From: Bacteroidota bacterium
Lineage (GTDB): Bacteria; Bacteroidota; Bacteroidia; Flavobacteriales; Flavobacteriaceae
DNA length: 64,000 bases
NCBI GenBank assembly: GCA_024279425.1
Contig: JAJRRO010000032.1
Coordinates: 62,001-126,000, forward strand
Direction of reading: 5' to 3'
In this document: positions 18,000-27,400 of the stretch, piece by piece
Layout: each line of letters begins with the position of its first letter
Position numbering within the stretch: the stretch's first letter is position 1
Notes under the pieces: model-generated
Databases searched by the model: none
Seen by the model: the letters and a program-made list of their open reading frames with translations, nothing else
What the model was told of the DNA's origin: nothing
Made by a program: the position numbers and the translations under genes

Positions 18000-18095
18000 A
18001 TATGGTTTTAGGGTTTAACCCATGCTAATGATGAGATTGACAATTGGTAGTTAGCTTTTAAAGTTACTTAACTTTAACCGGCTACAAAAATGGGT

Positions 18096-18838
18096 AACAA
18101 GATACGTTTGTTTTGTGATAAATTTAATTCAATATCATTAATGTCCGGTTAAAGACTATAGATCGCTTCGCTGCAAGATGTAAGACGAAAGACTTGTCTA
18201 TACCGAATTGAAGATCATTATGTCTCAAATATAAATCTTAGATCCGGACCATTGAGTGCCAATTTTGAAAAAAGCAAGGGGTCAGTTAAAAAAAAACACC
18301 GGATTCCCTATTATAACAAGGCTTGTGTAACTCAATGATTTTTTCCCGGACAACAATAATTCAATATAATAAGATATATTAATTTTCAAACTTTAGCTCC
18401 TTGATGATTTTATAAATGGGTAGTGTAATGATCCACTATTTCATCAGTATGGCATTTGATGAATAATCCCCTCTAAATTACATTGAATTGCAGAATATCT
18501 AACACATCCCTTATCGGAACCGTAAATGCCATCATGCAGCTCAAAACGATGGCCCGGAAATTTACCCTTATTGACTTCAACAAGATCGATATATTCTTTT
18601 TCCCCACGTACTGAACCATTTTTCAACCAATATTTTCCCATCCATGATACACTTGTTTTTGTTGCAAAATTGTTTATCACATTGGACGGCTATGATTCTA
18701 GTAGAGAACAAGAAGACTCCTCTAAAAAAAATCACGATTCCCGTCCGTGTGGAGAATTACAAATAGCAATTATGCCCCTTTGTCAATGGCGCCTATATTA
18801 CAATTTAGCAAATGAAAGATGAAGATAATCCGACTGTT
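18096..18838. other. long low-coding stretch with one doubtful small frame
   Basis: About 740 bp between the amidohydrolase leader and the arsenite transporter. It is AT-rich and holds three imperfect 7-bp repeats (AAGATGT AAGACGA AAGACTT) at 18175-18195 and one small open frame described separately. I see no tRNA, no IS end and no convincing terminator. Confidence 0.6.
18444..18680 (-). CDS. small hypothetical protein, doubtful
   Basis: A 78-codon frame starting with GTG at 18680; an in-frame stop lies four codons upstream. The product has no signal peptide and no family I recognise; it holds WMGKYWLKNGSV and a Gly/His-rich middle. It could be a remnant of a larger secreted protein or chance coding. 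An internal ATG at codon 14 would give 65 residues. Confidence is low because no operon partner or promoter supports it. Confidence 0.25.
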   Translation of the reverse strand: MINNFATKTSVSWMGKYWLKNGSVRGEKEYIDLVEVNKGKFPGHRFELHDGIYGSDKGCVRYSAIQCNLEGIIHQMPY

Positions 18839-18839
18839 T

Positions 18840-19889
18840 TTACGCAATACGTTTTGGATAGTATTTTTTTCGCAGCCAAAAGGCAACCTTAACCAATAAA
18901 ATCAAGGCAGGAACTTCTACCAGTGGACCAATGACCCCGGCAAATGCCTGGCCAGAGTTTAGCCCGAAAACAGCGATGGCAACGGCAATCGCCAATTCAA
19001 AATTGTTGCCAGCGGCCGTAAAGGAAATTGCAGCAGTTTTGTCATATTCCGCGCCCATGGCTTTGCTGAAGAAAAATCCAATGAAGAACATCAGTACAAA
19101 ATAGAGTAATAACGGAATAGCAATAATCAAGACATCTCTAGGAATTTCGACAATCAACTCACCTTTTAACGAGAACATAACGACAATCATAAACAAAAGT
19201 GCAATTAAGGTCATGGGAGAAATCGTAGGAATGAATTTTTCGGTGTACCATTCTTCTCCTTTTAATTTCACCAAAGTTAATCGACTTAAGATTCCCATTA
19301 TAAAGGGAATACCTAAATAAATTGCAACGCTTTCGGCTATTGTACCAATTGAAATATCTACGATAGCACTCTCAAAACCAAAATATGGGGGTAAAATGGT
19401 AATAAAAATCCAGGCATAGAAACTATAGGCAAAAACTTGAAAAATACTGTTCAGAGCAACAAGACCCGCTCCGTATTCGCTGCTTCCCTCAGCGAGGTCA
19501 TTCCAGACCAGGACCATTGCAATACATCGGGCCAAGCCTATTAGAATGAGTCCGACCATATACTCGGGATAATCCCTTAAAAACAAAACGGCCAGAACAA
19601 ACATTAAAATAGGACCTACAATCCAATTTAGGGTCAATGAAATAGACAGGATTCTTGTGTTCTTGAAAACTTTTGGAAGTAAGGCGTAATTTACCTTGGC
19701 CAACGGAGGGTACATCATTAAAATCAAGCCTATGGCTATGGGAATGTTGGTTGTTCCTGTGCTAAAGGAGTTTATGATTTTGGGAATTTCCGGGGCGAAA
19801 TATCCAATACCTACCCCAAGGATCATTGCAATGAAAATCCATAATGTTAAATAATTATCAAGGAACCCGAGTTTTTTGGTAAAAGCCAT
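18840..19889 (-). CDS. arsB: ACR3-family arsenite efflux permease
   Basis: A 349-residue inner-membrane protein with about ten hydrophobic segments. The conserved Cys of ACR3 TM4 is present in [17 protein letters not shown], and the TM9 Glu in [16 protein letters not shown]. It exports arsenite using the proton motive force. Its start overlaps the stop of the arsenate-reductase-like gene by one base (TAATG), so the pair is translationally coupled and forms a detoxification unit. No arsR lies next to it. Confidence 0.93.
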   Translation of the reverse strand: MAFTKKLGFLDNYLTLWIFIAMILGVGIGYFAPEIPKIINSFSTGTTNIPIAIGLILMMYPPLAKVNYALLPKVFKNTRILSISLTLNWIVGPILMFVLAVLFLRDYPEYMVGLILIGLARCIAMVLVWNDLAEGSSEYGAGLVALNSIFQVFAYSFYAWIFITILPPYFGFESAIVDISIGTIAESVAIYLGIPFIMGILSRLTLVKLKGEEWYTEKFIPTISPMTLIALLFMIVVMFSLKGELIVEIPRDVLIIAIPLLLYFVLMFFIGFFFSKAMGAEYDKTAAISFTAAGNNFELAIAVAIAVFGLNSGQAFAGVIGPLVEVPALILLVKVAFWLRKKYYPKRIA

Positions 19890-20524
19890 TATTTTGATTG
19901 TATTTGAGAAAAAACATAAAATAGTTCGGAAGCTATTTGTAGACTCCGCTCCCTGTATTTTTCATTCTGTTGAGGAGCATTATCGAATAGCTTTGGGTCT
20001 TCAAATGGTATTGGAATACGTTTTTCAGCTCCAGAAATAAAAGGACAATCACTATCAGCTTGCGAGCAGGTCATAATTGCTACAAACTCGGATAGTGGAT
20101 TAAAGGAATCATTGAACTTTTTGGAAAAACCAATTACGGGAGATTCATTTTCTGCATATTTAATGCCATATACTGGATTGTTCCCTTCTGAAAGGACTTG
20201 GACTAGAAAGCCTGTTTCTTTTAGAGTTTCCGCAACCAATGGAAAAAGGGCAGTTGCCTCAGTTCCCCCAGAATAGCAAAAAACATTCTTTATTTTGAAG
20301 TATGATGCCATTGTTTGTGCCCAGACTTGCGCTAAATGACTTCTTCTCGAGTTGTGCGTACAAATAAAGTTCAGTCTAATGTCTTTCCCATCATTTACTT
20401 TTTTCCGGATGAAATCGATAAGCGGCCTTAATGCCGTTTTACGATCAACCGAAATGTCACTAGTTTTCAAAGATGAGATTACATCGGTGATTGCATCCAA
20501 GATGGTGTGATTTGCTATTGTCAT
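19889..20524 (-). CDS. arsenate reductase / low-molecular-weight tyrosine-phosphatase-like protein
   Basis: A 211-residue cytoplasmic protein with the phosphatase P-loop CTHNSRRS (CX5R) near residue 60, further Cys residues in [12 protein letters not shown] and the general-acid Asp in PFEDPK. The N-terminal 50 residues are helical and extend the usual core of about 135-150 residues. In this context it should reduce arsenate to arsenite for ACR3, using thiols; a phosphatase activity cannot be ruled out. It is the first gene of a two-gene arsenic unit with a TATATTTG box about 90 bp upstream. Confidence 0.85.
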   Translation of the reverse strand: MTIANHTILDAITDVISSLKTSDISVDRKTALRPLIDFIRKKVNDGKDIRLNFICTHNSRRSHLAQVWAQTMASYFKIKNVFCYSGGTEATALFPLVAETLKETGFLVQVLSEGNNPVYGIKYAENESPVIGFSKKFNDSFNPLSEFVAIMTCSQADSDCPFISGAEKRIPIPFEDPKLFDNAPQQNEKYRERSLQIASELFYVFSQIQSK

Positions 20525-20851
20525 TTAATCCTTTATTGTGATGTACTGATCAATTTGCTTCATTTTCAGCAGTAATCTTGAATGGTTGAATTGCTCTAAT
20601 CTAAGAATGCAAATATAAATTTATCTAAATAGTTGGAATCGTAACTCTATCATGTCCCTTCTCCAAATATCCTAGTCATGTCCTCCAATACGGATAACGT
20701 GTGAATATTTTCAGCTTGTGAAAATGACAATGGGAAATTTAATATAAACCAGATTGAGAATACATTCCAATCATGATAACATATAAATCGAAGCTCTTTT
20801 GGAGTATCCTATTTCAACATACTGTAAGGTCATCGAAGTGTTTTTACGCTA
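20525..20851. other. intergenic region, promoter of arsenic genes
   Basis: About 330 bp, AT-rich. Besides the TATATTTG box at 20610-20617 I see no gene, no ArsR gene and no clear terminator for purA. Confidence 0.6.
20610..20617 (-). promoter_or_regulatory. putative -7 promoter box of the arsenic genes
   Basis: The minus strand reads TATATTTG, matching TAnnTTTG. The leader to the ATG at 20524 would be about 80 nt. No upstream TTG box is obvious. Confidence 0.4.
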
Positions 20852-22123
20852 CTATCGATGTATGGTCTGTGTCCTATCAGGCCCCACAGAAACAATTTTG
20901 ATAGGCACTTCAAGCTCCTTTTCCAAAAAGTTAATATAGGTATTCAAGGCTTGGGGCAATTCTTCCGCTTTGCTCATTTTAGTAAGATCCTGTGACCAAC
21001 CTTCCATTTCGGTATATATCGGCGTTACGTTCTCCGCCTCAATATTGTACGGTAAATGTGAAATGGTCTCTCCTTTGTAATTATAGGCAGTACAGACCTT
21101 GATTTTTTTAAACCCACTTAAAACGTCTCCCTTCATCATCATCAGCTCGGTGACACCATTTATTTGAACGGCATATTTTAGGGCAACAAGATCTAACCAA
21201 CCACAACGTCTAGGCCTACCGGTCGTAGCCCCAAATTCATTGCCGACACGACCCATGGTTTCCCCATCAATGTCAAAAAGTTCAGTTGGGAAGGGGCCAC
21301 TGCCCACACGGGTAGTATAGGCTTTGAAGATACCCTTTACGTTACCAATTTGGTTAGGGGCAACTCCCAATCCCGTACAAGCTCCAGCAGCGGTAGTATT
21401 ACTCGATGTAACAAAGGGATAGGTGCCAAAATCAATATCCAGCAACGACCCTTGTGCACCTTCCGCCAATATTTTTTTTCCAGCTTTTTGGGCTTGGTAC
21501 AAATACTCCTCACTATCTATGAAGGTTAGTGCCTTTAAGGCTTTAAGCGAGTCGAAAAATTCGGCTTCCAATTCTTCTAGGTCATATTGTATGTCGACAT
21601 TGTAAAACCCTATCATAGCCTCATGTTTGTTGGCTAGGGCACGATATTTTTGTTTCCAGGTATTCAACTCCAAATCACCTATTCGCATACCGTTTCTACC
21701 CGTTTTATCCATGTAGGTCGGGCCTATTCCCTTTAAAGTAGAACCAATTTTGGCTTTGCCCTTGGCAGTTTCCGAAGCGGCATCCAAAAGGCGATGGGTA
21801 GGTAAAATCAAATGGGCCTTTCTCGAAATTAAAAGTTTTGATTTTATATCTATATCAAATTGATCAAGGGCATCCAGTTCTTTTTTAAAGATAACAGGGT
21901 CAATGACCACTCCGTTACCTACAATGTTCATGGCATTTTTATGGAAGATTCCCGAAGGGATGGTATGTAAAACATGTTTAATGCCATCAAATTCCAGGGT
22001 GTGCCCTGCATTGGGGCCTCCTTGAAAACGTGCTATAATATCATAGTTTTTTGTGAGTACGTCGACGATTTTTCCTTTTCCTTCGTCTCCCCACTGGAGT
22101 CCCAACAATAAATCTACTGCCAT
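20852..22123 (-). CDS. purA: adenylosuccinate synthase
   Basis: A 423-residue enzyme joining IMP and aspartate with GTP to give adenylosuccinate in AMP synthesis. The P-loop GDEGKGK is at residues 12-18, followed by GGPNAGHT, the IMP-site GSTLKGIGP, TTGRPRRCGWLDL and a C-terminal GPDRTQTI. Length is normal. It follows the Fur-family gene by 12 bp, so both may come from one transcript. Confidence 0.97.
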   Translation of the reverse strand: MAVDLLLGLQWGDEGKGKIVDVLTKNYDIIARFQGGPNAGHTLEFDGIKHVLHTIPSGIFHKNAMNIVGNGVVIDPVIFKKELDALDQFDIDIKSKLLISRKAHLILPTHRLLDAASETAKGKAKIGSTLKGIGPTYMDKTGRNGMRIGDLELNTWKQKYRALANKHEAMIGFYNVDIQYDLEELEAEFFDSLKALKALTFIDSEEYLYQAQKAGKKILAEGAQGSLLDIDFGTYPFVTSSNTTAAGACTGLGVAPNQIGNVKGIFKAYTTRVGSGPFPTELFDIDGETMGRVGNEFGATTGRPRRCGWLDLVALKYAVQINGVTELMMMKGDVLSGFKKIKVCTAYNYKGETISHLPYNIEAENVTPIYTEMEGWSQDLTKMSKAEELPQALNTYINFLEKELEVPIKIVSVGPDRTQTIHR

Positions 22124-22135
22124 TGATAAGTTTGG

Positions 22136-22591
22136 TTAATTATTTGTATTTTTTTCTTTGTTTTTGGTGCCGTAAAAGTACAGTGAATGGTTGTTGATCT
22201 TAATATCAAAAACTTCTTCGATTGTTTTTTGTATTGATTGTATGCGTGGATCACAGAACTCCATTACCTCGCCGGTATCGGTCAAGATCACATGGTCGTG
22301 TTGGTGATCAAAATACGATTTCTCATACTGCGCCTGATTTTTGCCAAATTGGTGTTTGCGTACCAATTTACAATCTAATAAGAGTTCTATGGTATTGTAA
22401 AGTGTTGCCCTGCTCACCCTATAATTCTTGTTTTTCATGTTTATGTACAGTGACTCAATATCAAAATGGTCATCACTTTCATAAATTTCCTGGAGAATTG
22501 CGTAGCGTTCGGGTGTTTTTCTATGCCCCTTTTCTTCCAAAAAGGTAGTAAATACGTTTTTTACGATTTCTTGGTTCTTGTTAGGAGCCAT
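22136..22591 (-). CDS. Fur-family transcriptional regulator
   Basis: A 151-residue winged-helix repressor. The DNA-binding helix region is [15 protein letters not shown] to [14 protein letters not shown], and the dimer domain carries the metal-binding HQHDHVIL motif. The structural zinc CxxC is not present: the first site reads FCDPRI and no second Cys pair follows, so it may sense iron, zinc or peroxide without structural zinc. The ATG at 22591 is chosen because a TACATTTG promoter lies just upstream; a TTG nine codons earlier falls inside that box. It precedes purA. Confidence 0.88.
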   Translation of the reverse strand: MAPNKNQEIVKNVFTTFLEEKGHRKTPERYAILQEIYESDDHFDIESLYINMKNKNYRVSRATLYNTIELLLDCKLVRKHQFGKNQAQYEKSYFDHQHDHVILTDTGEVMEFCDPRIQSIQKTIEEVFDIKINNHSLYFYGTKNKEKNTNN

Positions 22592-22615
22592 AACAACATT
22601 TACTGCATTAATGTG

Positions 22616-22623
22616 CAAATGTA
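22616..22623 (-). promoter_or_regulatory. -7 promoter box upstream of the Fur-family gene
   Basis: TACATTTG on the minus strand fits TAnnTTTG, 25 bp before the ATG at 22591. It lies between the relA/spoT stop and the regulator and implies separate transcription of the regulator and purA. Confidence 0.5.
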
Positions 22624-22645
22624 CAGTTAAATTTTAATTAAGTTT

Positions 22646-24850
22646 CTAAAGTCTTGTCACTTTATCAATACCATTGATTTGCTTTAGATTTTCTATCAAT
22701 TTTTTAAGAATACTGTTGTTTTTTACCACTACCGTGATTTGTCCTTTAAAGGTGCCCCCATCTGTGCTAAAATTAAGATTGCGCATATTCACGTTCATAT
22801 AGGTGGAAATGACTCCTGTTATCTCGCTAATCAGTCCCAAATTATCAATTCCAGTAAGTTGAATGTCCGATTTAAACTCTTCTTGGGTAGAATCTATCCA
22901 TTTGGCACCTATAATACGGTAAGCGTAATTTGATTGGAGCGATATGGCATTGGGACAGTTTTTTTTGTGCACTTTAATGCCCTCATTTACACTCACAAAA
23001 CCGAACACCTCGTCACCAGGAATAGGATTACAGCATTGGGAGAGCTTATAATCCAATTTTTCCTCTTCCTTGCCAAAGACGAGCATGTCATATTTCGAAG
23101 TAATTTCCTCTTTATCTATACCTTCTGGGATAGGACTTCTTCGTATTTTATTCTTAAAGAAACTAATGAAGGCGTTATTGTATGAGGAGGCAAAATCCTT
23201 TAATTTTTGGTTGTCAATAGAACCCACGCCCACCCTATAAAAAAGATCTAAGCTAGTTTTAAGCTTAAAGAAGATGACCATTTTGTTTACAATATCCTCA
23301 TTAAGGTTTATTTTCTGGGATTTCAGTTTTCTACGCAATACTTCTCTACCATCCTGTGCAAACGATTTCTTCTCTTCCCGTAAAGACGATTTGATCTTGG
23401 CCCTTGCCCTAGCTGTAGTGGTATAATCCAACCAGTTCTGGTTGGGTTTTGCATGTTCGGAAGTCATAATTTCAACCTGGTCGCCACTGTTTAGTGTGGT
23501 GTTCAAAGGCACCAATTTACCGTTTACCTTTGCGCCACGGGTATGCATGCCTACTTCGGTATGAATGTTAAAGGCAAAATCCAATGGAGTGGCGCCTTTA
23601 GGCATCGATTTCAGCTCTCCTTTGGGGGTAAAGACAAAAATCTCCTTGCTATAGAGGTTCAGTTTAAATTCCTCCACAAAATCTACTGCACTGGTATTCG
23701 AACTTTCAAGGGCTTCTTGCAGGCGATTGAGCCATATTTCAATGCCCTGTTCTTTTTGCTCTCCATGCTTGTATTTAAAATGGGCAGCATATCCCTTTTC
23801 TGCAATCTCATGCATACGCTCGGACCGTATTTGCACTTCGACCCATTTTCCCTTGGGCCCCATAACGGTTATGTGCAAGGCCTCGTAACCTGTTGATTTG
23901 GGGGAGGATATCCAATCACGGAGACGGACTGGGTTAGGGGTAAAGTGATCGGTGACAATCGAATAGATCTTCCAAGCTAGAAACTTTTCGTTCTGCCGGT
24001 CAGATTTATACATGATTCGTATCGCAAATTTGTCGTAAATCTCATCGAAGACAACGTTTTGGACCTTCATTTTCTTTCGAATTGAGAAAATGGATTTCAT
24101 ACGCCCTTTTATATGGTAATTTAAACTCTCCTTATCCAAGGAATCTCTAATGACATTGGTAAAGTCATCGATATAAACCTGTTGTTCTTCTTTGGATTCC
24201 TCTATTTTTCCTGAAATATCCAGGTATACTTCGGGCTCTGTGTATTTAAGGCTCAAATCCTCAAGCTCGGTCTTAATATTATACAATCCAATTCTATGGG
24301 CCAAAGGAGCATAAATGTATAAGGTTTCCGAAGCCATTTTCACCTGTTTATGCTCCGGCATTGAATCCAAAGTGAGCATATTGTGGTAACGGTCGGCAAT
24401 CTTGATAATGATTACCCGAACATCGTCATGAAGGGTCAACAACATTTTACGGAAGTTTTCCGCTTGTTGCGAGATATTCATGTCTTTTTTAAGATGGGCG
24501 ATTTTTGTTAGTCCATCTACGATTCGGGCCACTGTCTCCCCAAACATACGTTCAATATCGTCTAAGGTATATTCAGTATCCTCAACAACATCATGCAATA
24601 GGGCAGAGGCTATTGATACGCCATCGAGCCCAATTTCGGAGGCTACTATTTTTGCCACAGCTATGGGATGAAAAACATAAGCTTCCCCGGATTTTCTTCG
24701 CTGTTCTTTATGTGCATCAACCGCAATTTCAAAGGCGGAGCGTATCAATTTTTTATCATCATCCGACAAATTTTGATAGCTAATACGGAGCAATTCCTTG
24801 TATTGCTTTGCAATTTCCTTATTTTCTTTTTCTATAGCTGCTTGGGTCAT
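22646..24850 (-). CDS. relA: bifunctional (p)ppGpp synthase/hydrolase
   Basis: About 734 residues with the RelA/SpoT order: HD hydrolase (HDVVED near residue 86), synthetase domain (RDWISSPKSTGYEALH near 310), TGS (FTPKGELKSMPKGATPLDFA), helical and zinc-finger-like segment (QCCNPIPGDEVFG), then ACT at the end. The intact HD motif says the hydrolase is active, so this is the SpoT/Rel type that both makes and degrades the alarmone during starvation. I chose ATG at 24850 to match family starts; frames upstream would add 33 residues. Confidence 0.95.
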   Translation of the reverse strand: MTQAAIEKENKEIAKQYKELLRISYQNLSDDDKKLIRSAFEIAVDAHKEQRRKSGEAYVFHPIAVAKIVASEIGLDGVSIASALLHDVVEDTEYTLDDIERMFGETVARIVDGLTKIAHLKKDMNISQQAENFRKMLLTLHDDVRVIIIKIADRYHNMLTLDSMPEHKQVKMASETLYIYAPLAHRIGLYNIKTELEDLSLKYTEPEVYLDISGKIEESKEEQQVYIDDFTNVIRDSLDKESLNYHIKGRMKSIFSIRKKMKVQNVVFDEIYDKFAIRIMYKSDRQNEKFLAWKIYSIVTDHFTPNPVRLRDWISSPKSTGYEALHITVMGPKGKWVEVQIRSERMHEIAEKGYAAHFKYKHGEQKEQGIEIWLNRLQEALESSNTSAVDFVEEFKLNLYSKEIFVFTPKGELKSMPKGATPLDFAFNIHTEVGMHTRGAKVNGKLVPLNTTLNSGDQVEIMTSEHAKPNQNWLDYTTTARARAKIKSSLREEKKSFAQDGREVLRRKLKSQKINLNEDIVNKMVIFFKLKTSLDLFYRVGVGSIDNQKLKDFASSYNNAFISFFKNKIRRSPIPEGIDKEEITSKYDMLVFGKEEEKLDYKLSQCCNPIPGDEVFGFVSVNEGIKVHKKNCPNAISLQSNYAYRIIGAKWIDSTQEEFKSDIQLTGIDNLGLISEITGVISTYMNVNMRNLNFSTDGGTFKGQITVVVKNNSILKKLIENLKQINGIDKVTRL

Positions 24851-25093
24851 TGTATGCATAAATTCTTTGGATTTGTTATCATGGTGTATAAAATCAAATC
24901 CGCTTTTTCCAAATAACAACATTCCCACTATAAAGCGGGATTGGTTCAATTTTGGTTACTTTGATATTCTTTTTTAAAATGTACCCCAAATATAGGTTTC
25001 ACTAATAAAATTACCACAATCTTTGGTACTACACAACAAAAATCATGCCTTGGGATTGTATTTTGTGCACGTTGTGATTTTACCCTTTTGAGC

Positions 25094-26332
25094 CTATGTA
25101 TTAACCTTTAGGTTCTTAATACGTTCTATTAATGGGGGATGGGAGTAATGCATAAAAACGTAAGCAGGATGGGGGGTAAGATTGCTCAAGCTGTTTTTTG
25201 AAAGCTTTTTAAGTGACGTGATCAAAGGTATGGCGGCAAAGGTGTTTTTTGCATAATCATCGGCTTGATATTCAAATTTTCGTGACAGATAATTCATGAC
25301 CAACCCTGTGATTTCCGAAATGGGACTATAAAGGATACCAAAACCGATCAAGGCTGCATGAAAACTAGTTTGTGAAACTCCTATGGCCATGGATACTTCT
25401 GGATTATTAATAAATAGGGATAAGACAAATAGCGTAAATCCAGTGAGTAAAATAGAGGAAACAATATTGAAAATGATGTGGTTGCGCTTGTAGTGTCCTA
25501 CTTCATGGGCCAAAACTGCAACGATTTCGTCTTCCTCCAAATCATTTATCAGAGTGTCAAAAAGGGTTACCCTTTTTTCTCTGCCAAAACCAGAAAAGTA
25601 AGCATTCGCTTTGGTCGACCTTTTTGAACCGTCAATGACAAATATGTTCTTAAGTTCAAAACCCACTTTCTGGGCATAGGCCTCAATTTTGCTTTTTAGA
25701 CTTCCTTCTTCCAAGGGTTTTTGTTTGTTGAATAAAGGCACAATTAATTTACTGTAAAAGAGATTCATGAATAAAGTAAAAGCTGCCACGACCACCCAAG
25801 CATAGATCCAAAAGTTGGTTCCTGCCCATTCAAAAAACCAGATGATCAATGCGAGGATTCCTCCTCCAATAATAGCCATCATCAACCACCCTTTGATTTT
25901 ATCCATAAAAAAAGTGGTCTTGGTCGACTTATTGAACCCAAAGCGTCCCTCGATGACAAAAGTCTTGTAATAGCCAAAAGGAGTTGTAATAATATCGCTT
26001 CCGATCATTATAATACCCATGAACAAAAGCGCTGTGAGGATAGGGTTGTCGGAAATGTTTCGAGCCATACCATCTACCCATTCGAAGCCTCCTAAAAACA
26101 AAAAAGCTAAGGTCAATATCAAGGAAAAGGTAGAGGTCAGAAGACCGAAATTATAATTTGTTTTTTTATAGTCCTGGGACTTTTGGTATTCAGCGGCATC
26201 GAACACATCATTTAATTCTTCCGGAATGGGATCTGCATATCGTTTTGCATTTAAATAATCGAGGACCGTCTCGATCAAAAACTCAAGAACTAAAATGGCA
26301 ATGATGATATAAAATAATATAGTATGATTCAT
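25094..26332 (-). CDS. M48 (Ste24/CAAX) membrane zinc protease
   Basis: A 412-residue integral membrane protein with hydrophobic segments at about 3-20, 60-80, 100-120, 150-175 and 285-345. The zinc motif HEVGH sits in VLAHEVGHYKRNH near residue 275, and the third ligand region is SRKFEYQADDYA. Ste24-like proteases act on membrane or prenylated substrates; in bacteria they are thought to serve protein quality control. It lies between relA/spoT and a methyltransferase gene, 47 bp after the latter. Confidence 0.92.
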   Translation of the reverse strand: MNHTILFYIIIAILVLEFLIETVLDYLNAKRYADPIPEELNDVFDAAEYQKSQDYKKTNYNFGLLTSTFSLILTLAFLFLGGFEWVDGMARNISDNPILTALLFMGIIMIGSDIITTPFGYYKTFVIEGRFGFNKSTKTTFFMDKIKGWLMMAIIGGGILALIIWFFEWAGTNFWIYAWVVVAAFTLFMNLFYSKLIVPLFNKQKPLEEGSLKSKIEAYAQKVGFELKNIFVIDGSKRSTKANAYFSGFGREKRVTLFDTLINDLEEDEIVAVLAHEVGHYKRNHIIFNIVSSILLTGFTLFVLSLFINNPEVSMAIGVSQTSFHAALIGFGILYSPISEITGLVMNYLSRKFEYQADDYAKNTFAAIPLITSLKKLSKNSLSNLTPHPAYVFMHYSHPPLIERIKNLKVNT

Positions 26333-26379
26333 TATATTGATGAGGTTATAATCCCTATCACAGGGCCTTTACATAAAGT

Positions 26380-27192
26380 TTATTGAAATTTTCTTTGTCG
26401 TTTGGCTTCAAATATAAGTATTGCTGCCGATACTGAAACATTCATGGAATCTATTTCGCCTTCCATAGGAATAACAATGTTTTGGATAGCGGCATTTAAC
26501 CAATCTTTGGATAGTCCCGTTGACTCTGTTCCGACGACAATTGCAGATGGTTCCGTGAAATCTATTTTGGTATATCTTTCTGAGCCCGAAAGCGAGGCAC
26601 AGTATATGTTTATGTGTTTTTCCTTTAGAAAGTTGATAATTTCCGACGTAGTTCCGACGCCAATATTATTTGTAAAAATACAGCCCACACTGGAACGAAT
26701 GATATTGGGGTTGTAAAGATCACCTTTGGGATTTGCAATGCATACAGCATCTAAATTGGCAGCATCGGCGGTCCTGAACAAAGCGCCTATATTTCCCGGT
26801 TTTTCGGGAGCTTCAGCTACTAGTATCAAAACCCTACCGCCCTTTACACGCAAATCTTTCAGTGCATGGGATTTGGATTTTGCAATTGCCAAAACACCTT
26901 CGGTAGATTCCCTATATGCTATTTTTTGATATACTGCGTCTGAGACTTCTATCAATTCTGTCTGCTCCTGTGCGTCATATAAAAGACTGACGACTTCCTT
27001 CTCAGAAATGACATCTGGATTGAACAATAGGGTTTCAATGGAATAACCTGCTTTTGAAGCAAGTGAGAGCTCGCGTTGGCCTTCTAGAATAAAAAGACCT
27101 GTTTTTTTACGCTCTCGGGATTTCTCTTTCAGAAGCATGATTTTCTTAACCAAAGAATTCTGCGAACTACTAATATACTTGGATGGGTTCAT
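26380..27192 (-). CDS. SpoU/TrmH-family RNA 2'-O-methyltransferase
   Basis: A 270-residue protein. Residues about 5-90 form the substrate-binding L7Ae/L30e-like domain (SPQNSLVKKI-type start, here SSQNSLVKKIMLLKEK) and the rest is the knotted SPOUT fold with NIGALFRTADAANLDAV, VVGTESTGL and MEGEIDSMNVSVSAAI, the SAM-binding signatures. It should methylate the 2'-OH of a rRNA or tRNA nucleotide, most likely 23S rRNA (RlmB-like). It has its own TATTTTTG box and leads a leftward unit. Confidence 0.92.
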   Translation of the reverse strand: MNPSKYISSSQNSLVKKIMLLKEKSRERKKTGLFILEGQRELSLASKAGYSIETLLFNPDVISEKEVVSLLYDAQEQTELIEVSDAVYQKIAYRESTEGVLAIAKSKSHALKDLRVKGGRVLILVAEAPEKPGNIGALFRTADAANLDAVCIANPKGDLYNPNIIRSSVGCIFTNNIGVGTTSEIINFLKEKHINIYCASLSGSERYTKIDFTEPSAIVVGTESTGLSKDWLNAAIQNIVIPMEGEIDSMNVSVSAAILIFEAKRQRKFQ

Positions 27193-27197
27193 TACTG

Positions 27198-27205
27198 CAA
27201 AAATA
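27198..27205 (-). promoter_or_regulatory. -7 promoter box of the RNA methyltransferase
   Basis: Minus strand TATTTTTG, six bases before the ATG at 27192. The implied leader is very short or absent. Confidence 0.55.
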
Positions 27206-27400
27206 AAGCAATAGCTTTAAAATCTACTCGTCAATTTATATTCGTTGGGTTTAACATAAAAAAAGGTTAAAAAAGGCCGCATTAAAAATAGAAGGTGTTT
27301 TTTTTTGATTAATTTAGGAGTTCATGCAATGCATGGTTCTTTTTTGACCTTTCCCCCCATGCGGGATATAATTCAATTAACTAACGAAATACATTATATA

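Larger units (their letters stand above)
15637..18095. repeat. tandem duplication of amidohydrolase gene plus upstream region
   Basis: Units 15637-16822 and 16908-18095 align at an offset of about 1271 bp. Similarity continues about 95 bp upstream of both start codons (GGTTTAACCCAT and ACAAAAATGGGTA recur) and fades directly after the stop codons. The duplicated unit therefore carried its own leader and perhaps its promoter. Confidence 0.85.

Noticed and set aside
18526-18822. 98-codon plus-strand frame in the 18 kb gap
   Set aside because: No signal peptide or motif, and it overlaps the equally doubtful minus frame; likely chance.
27305-27400. N-terminal extension of the molybdenum hydroxylase small subunit
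   Set aside because: The extra 32 residues resemble no relative and the ATG at 27401 gives the usual start.
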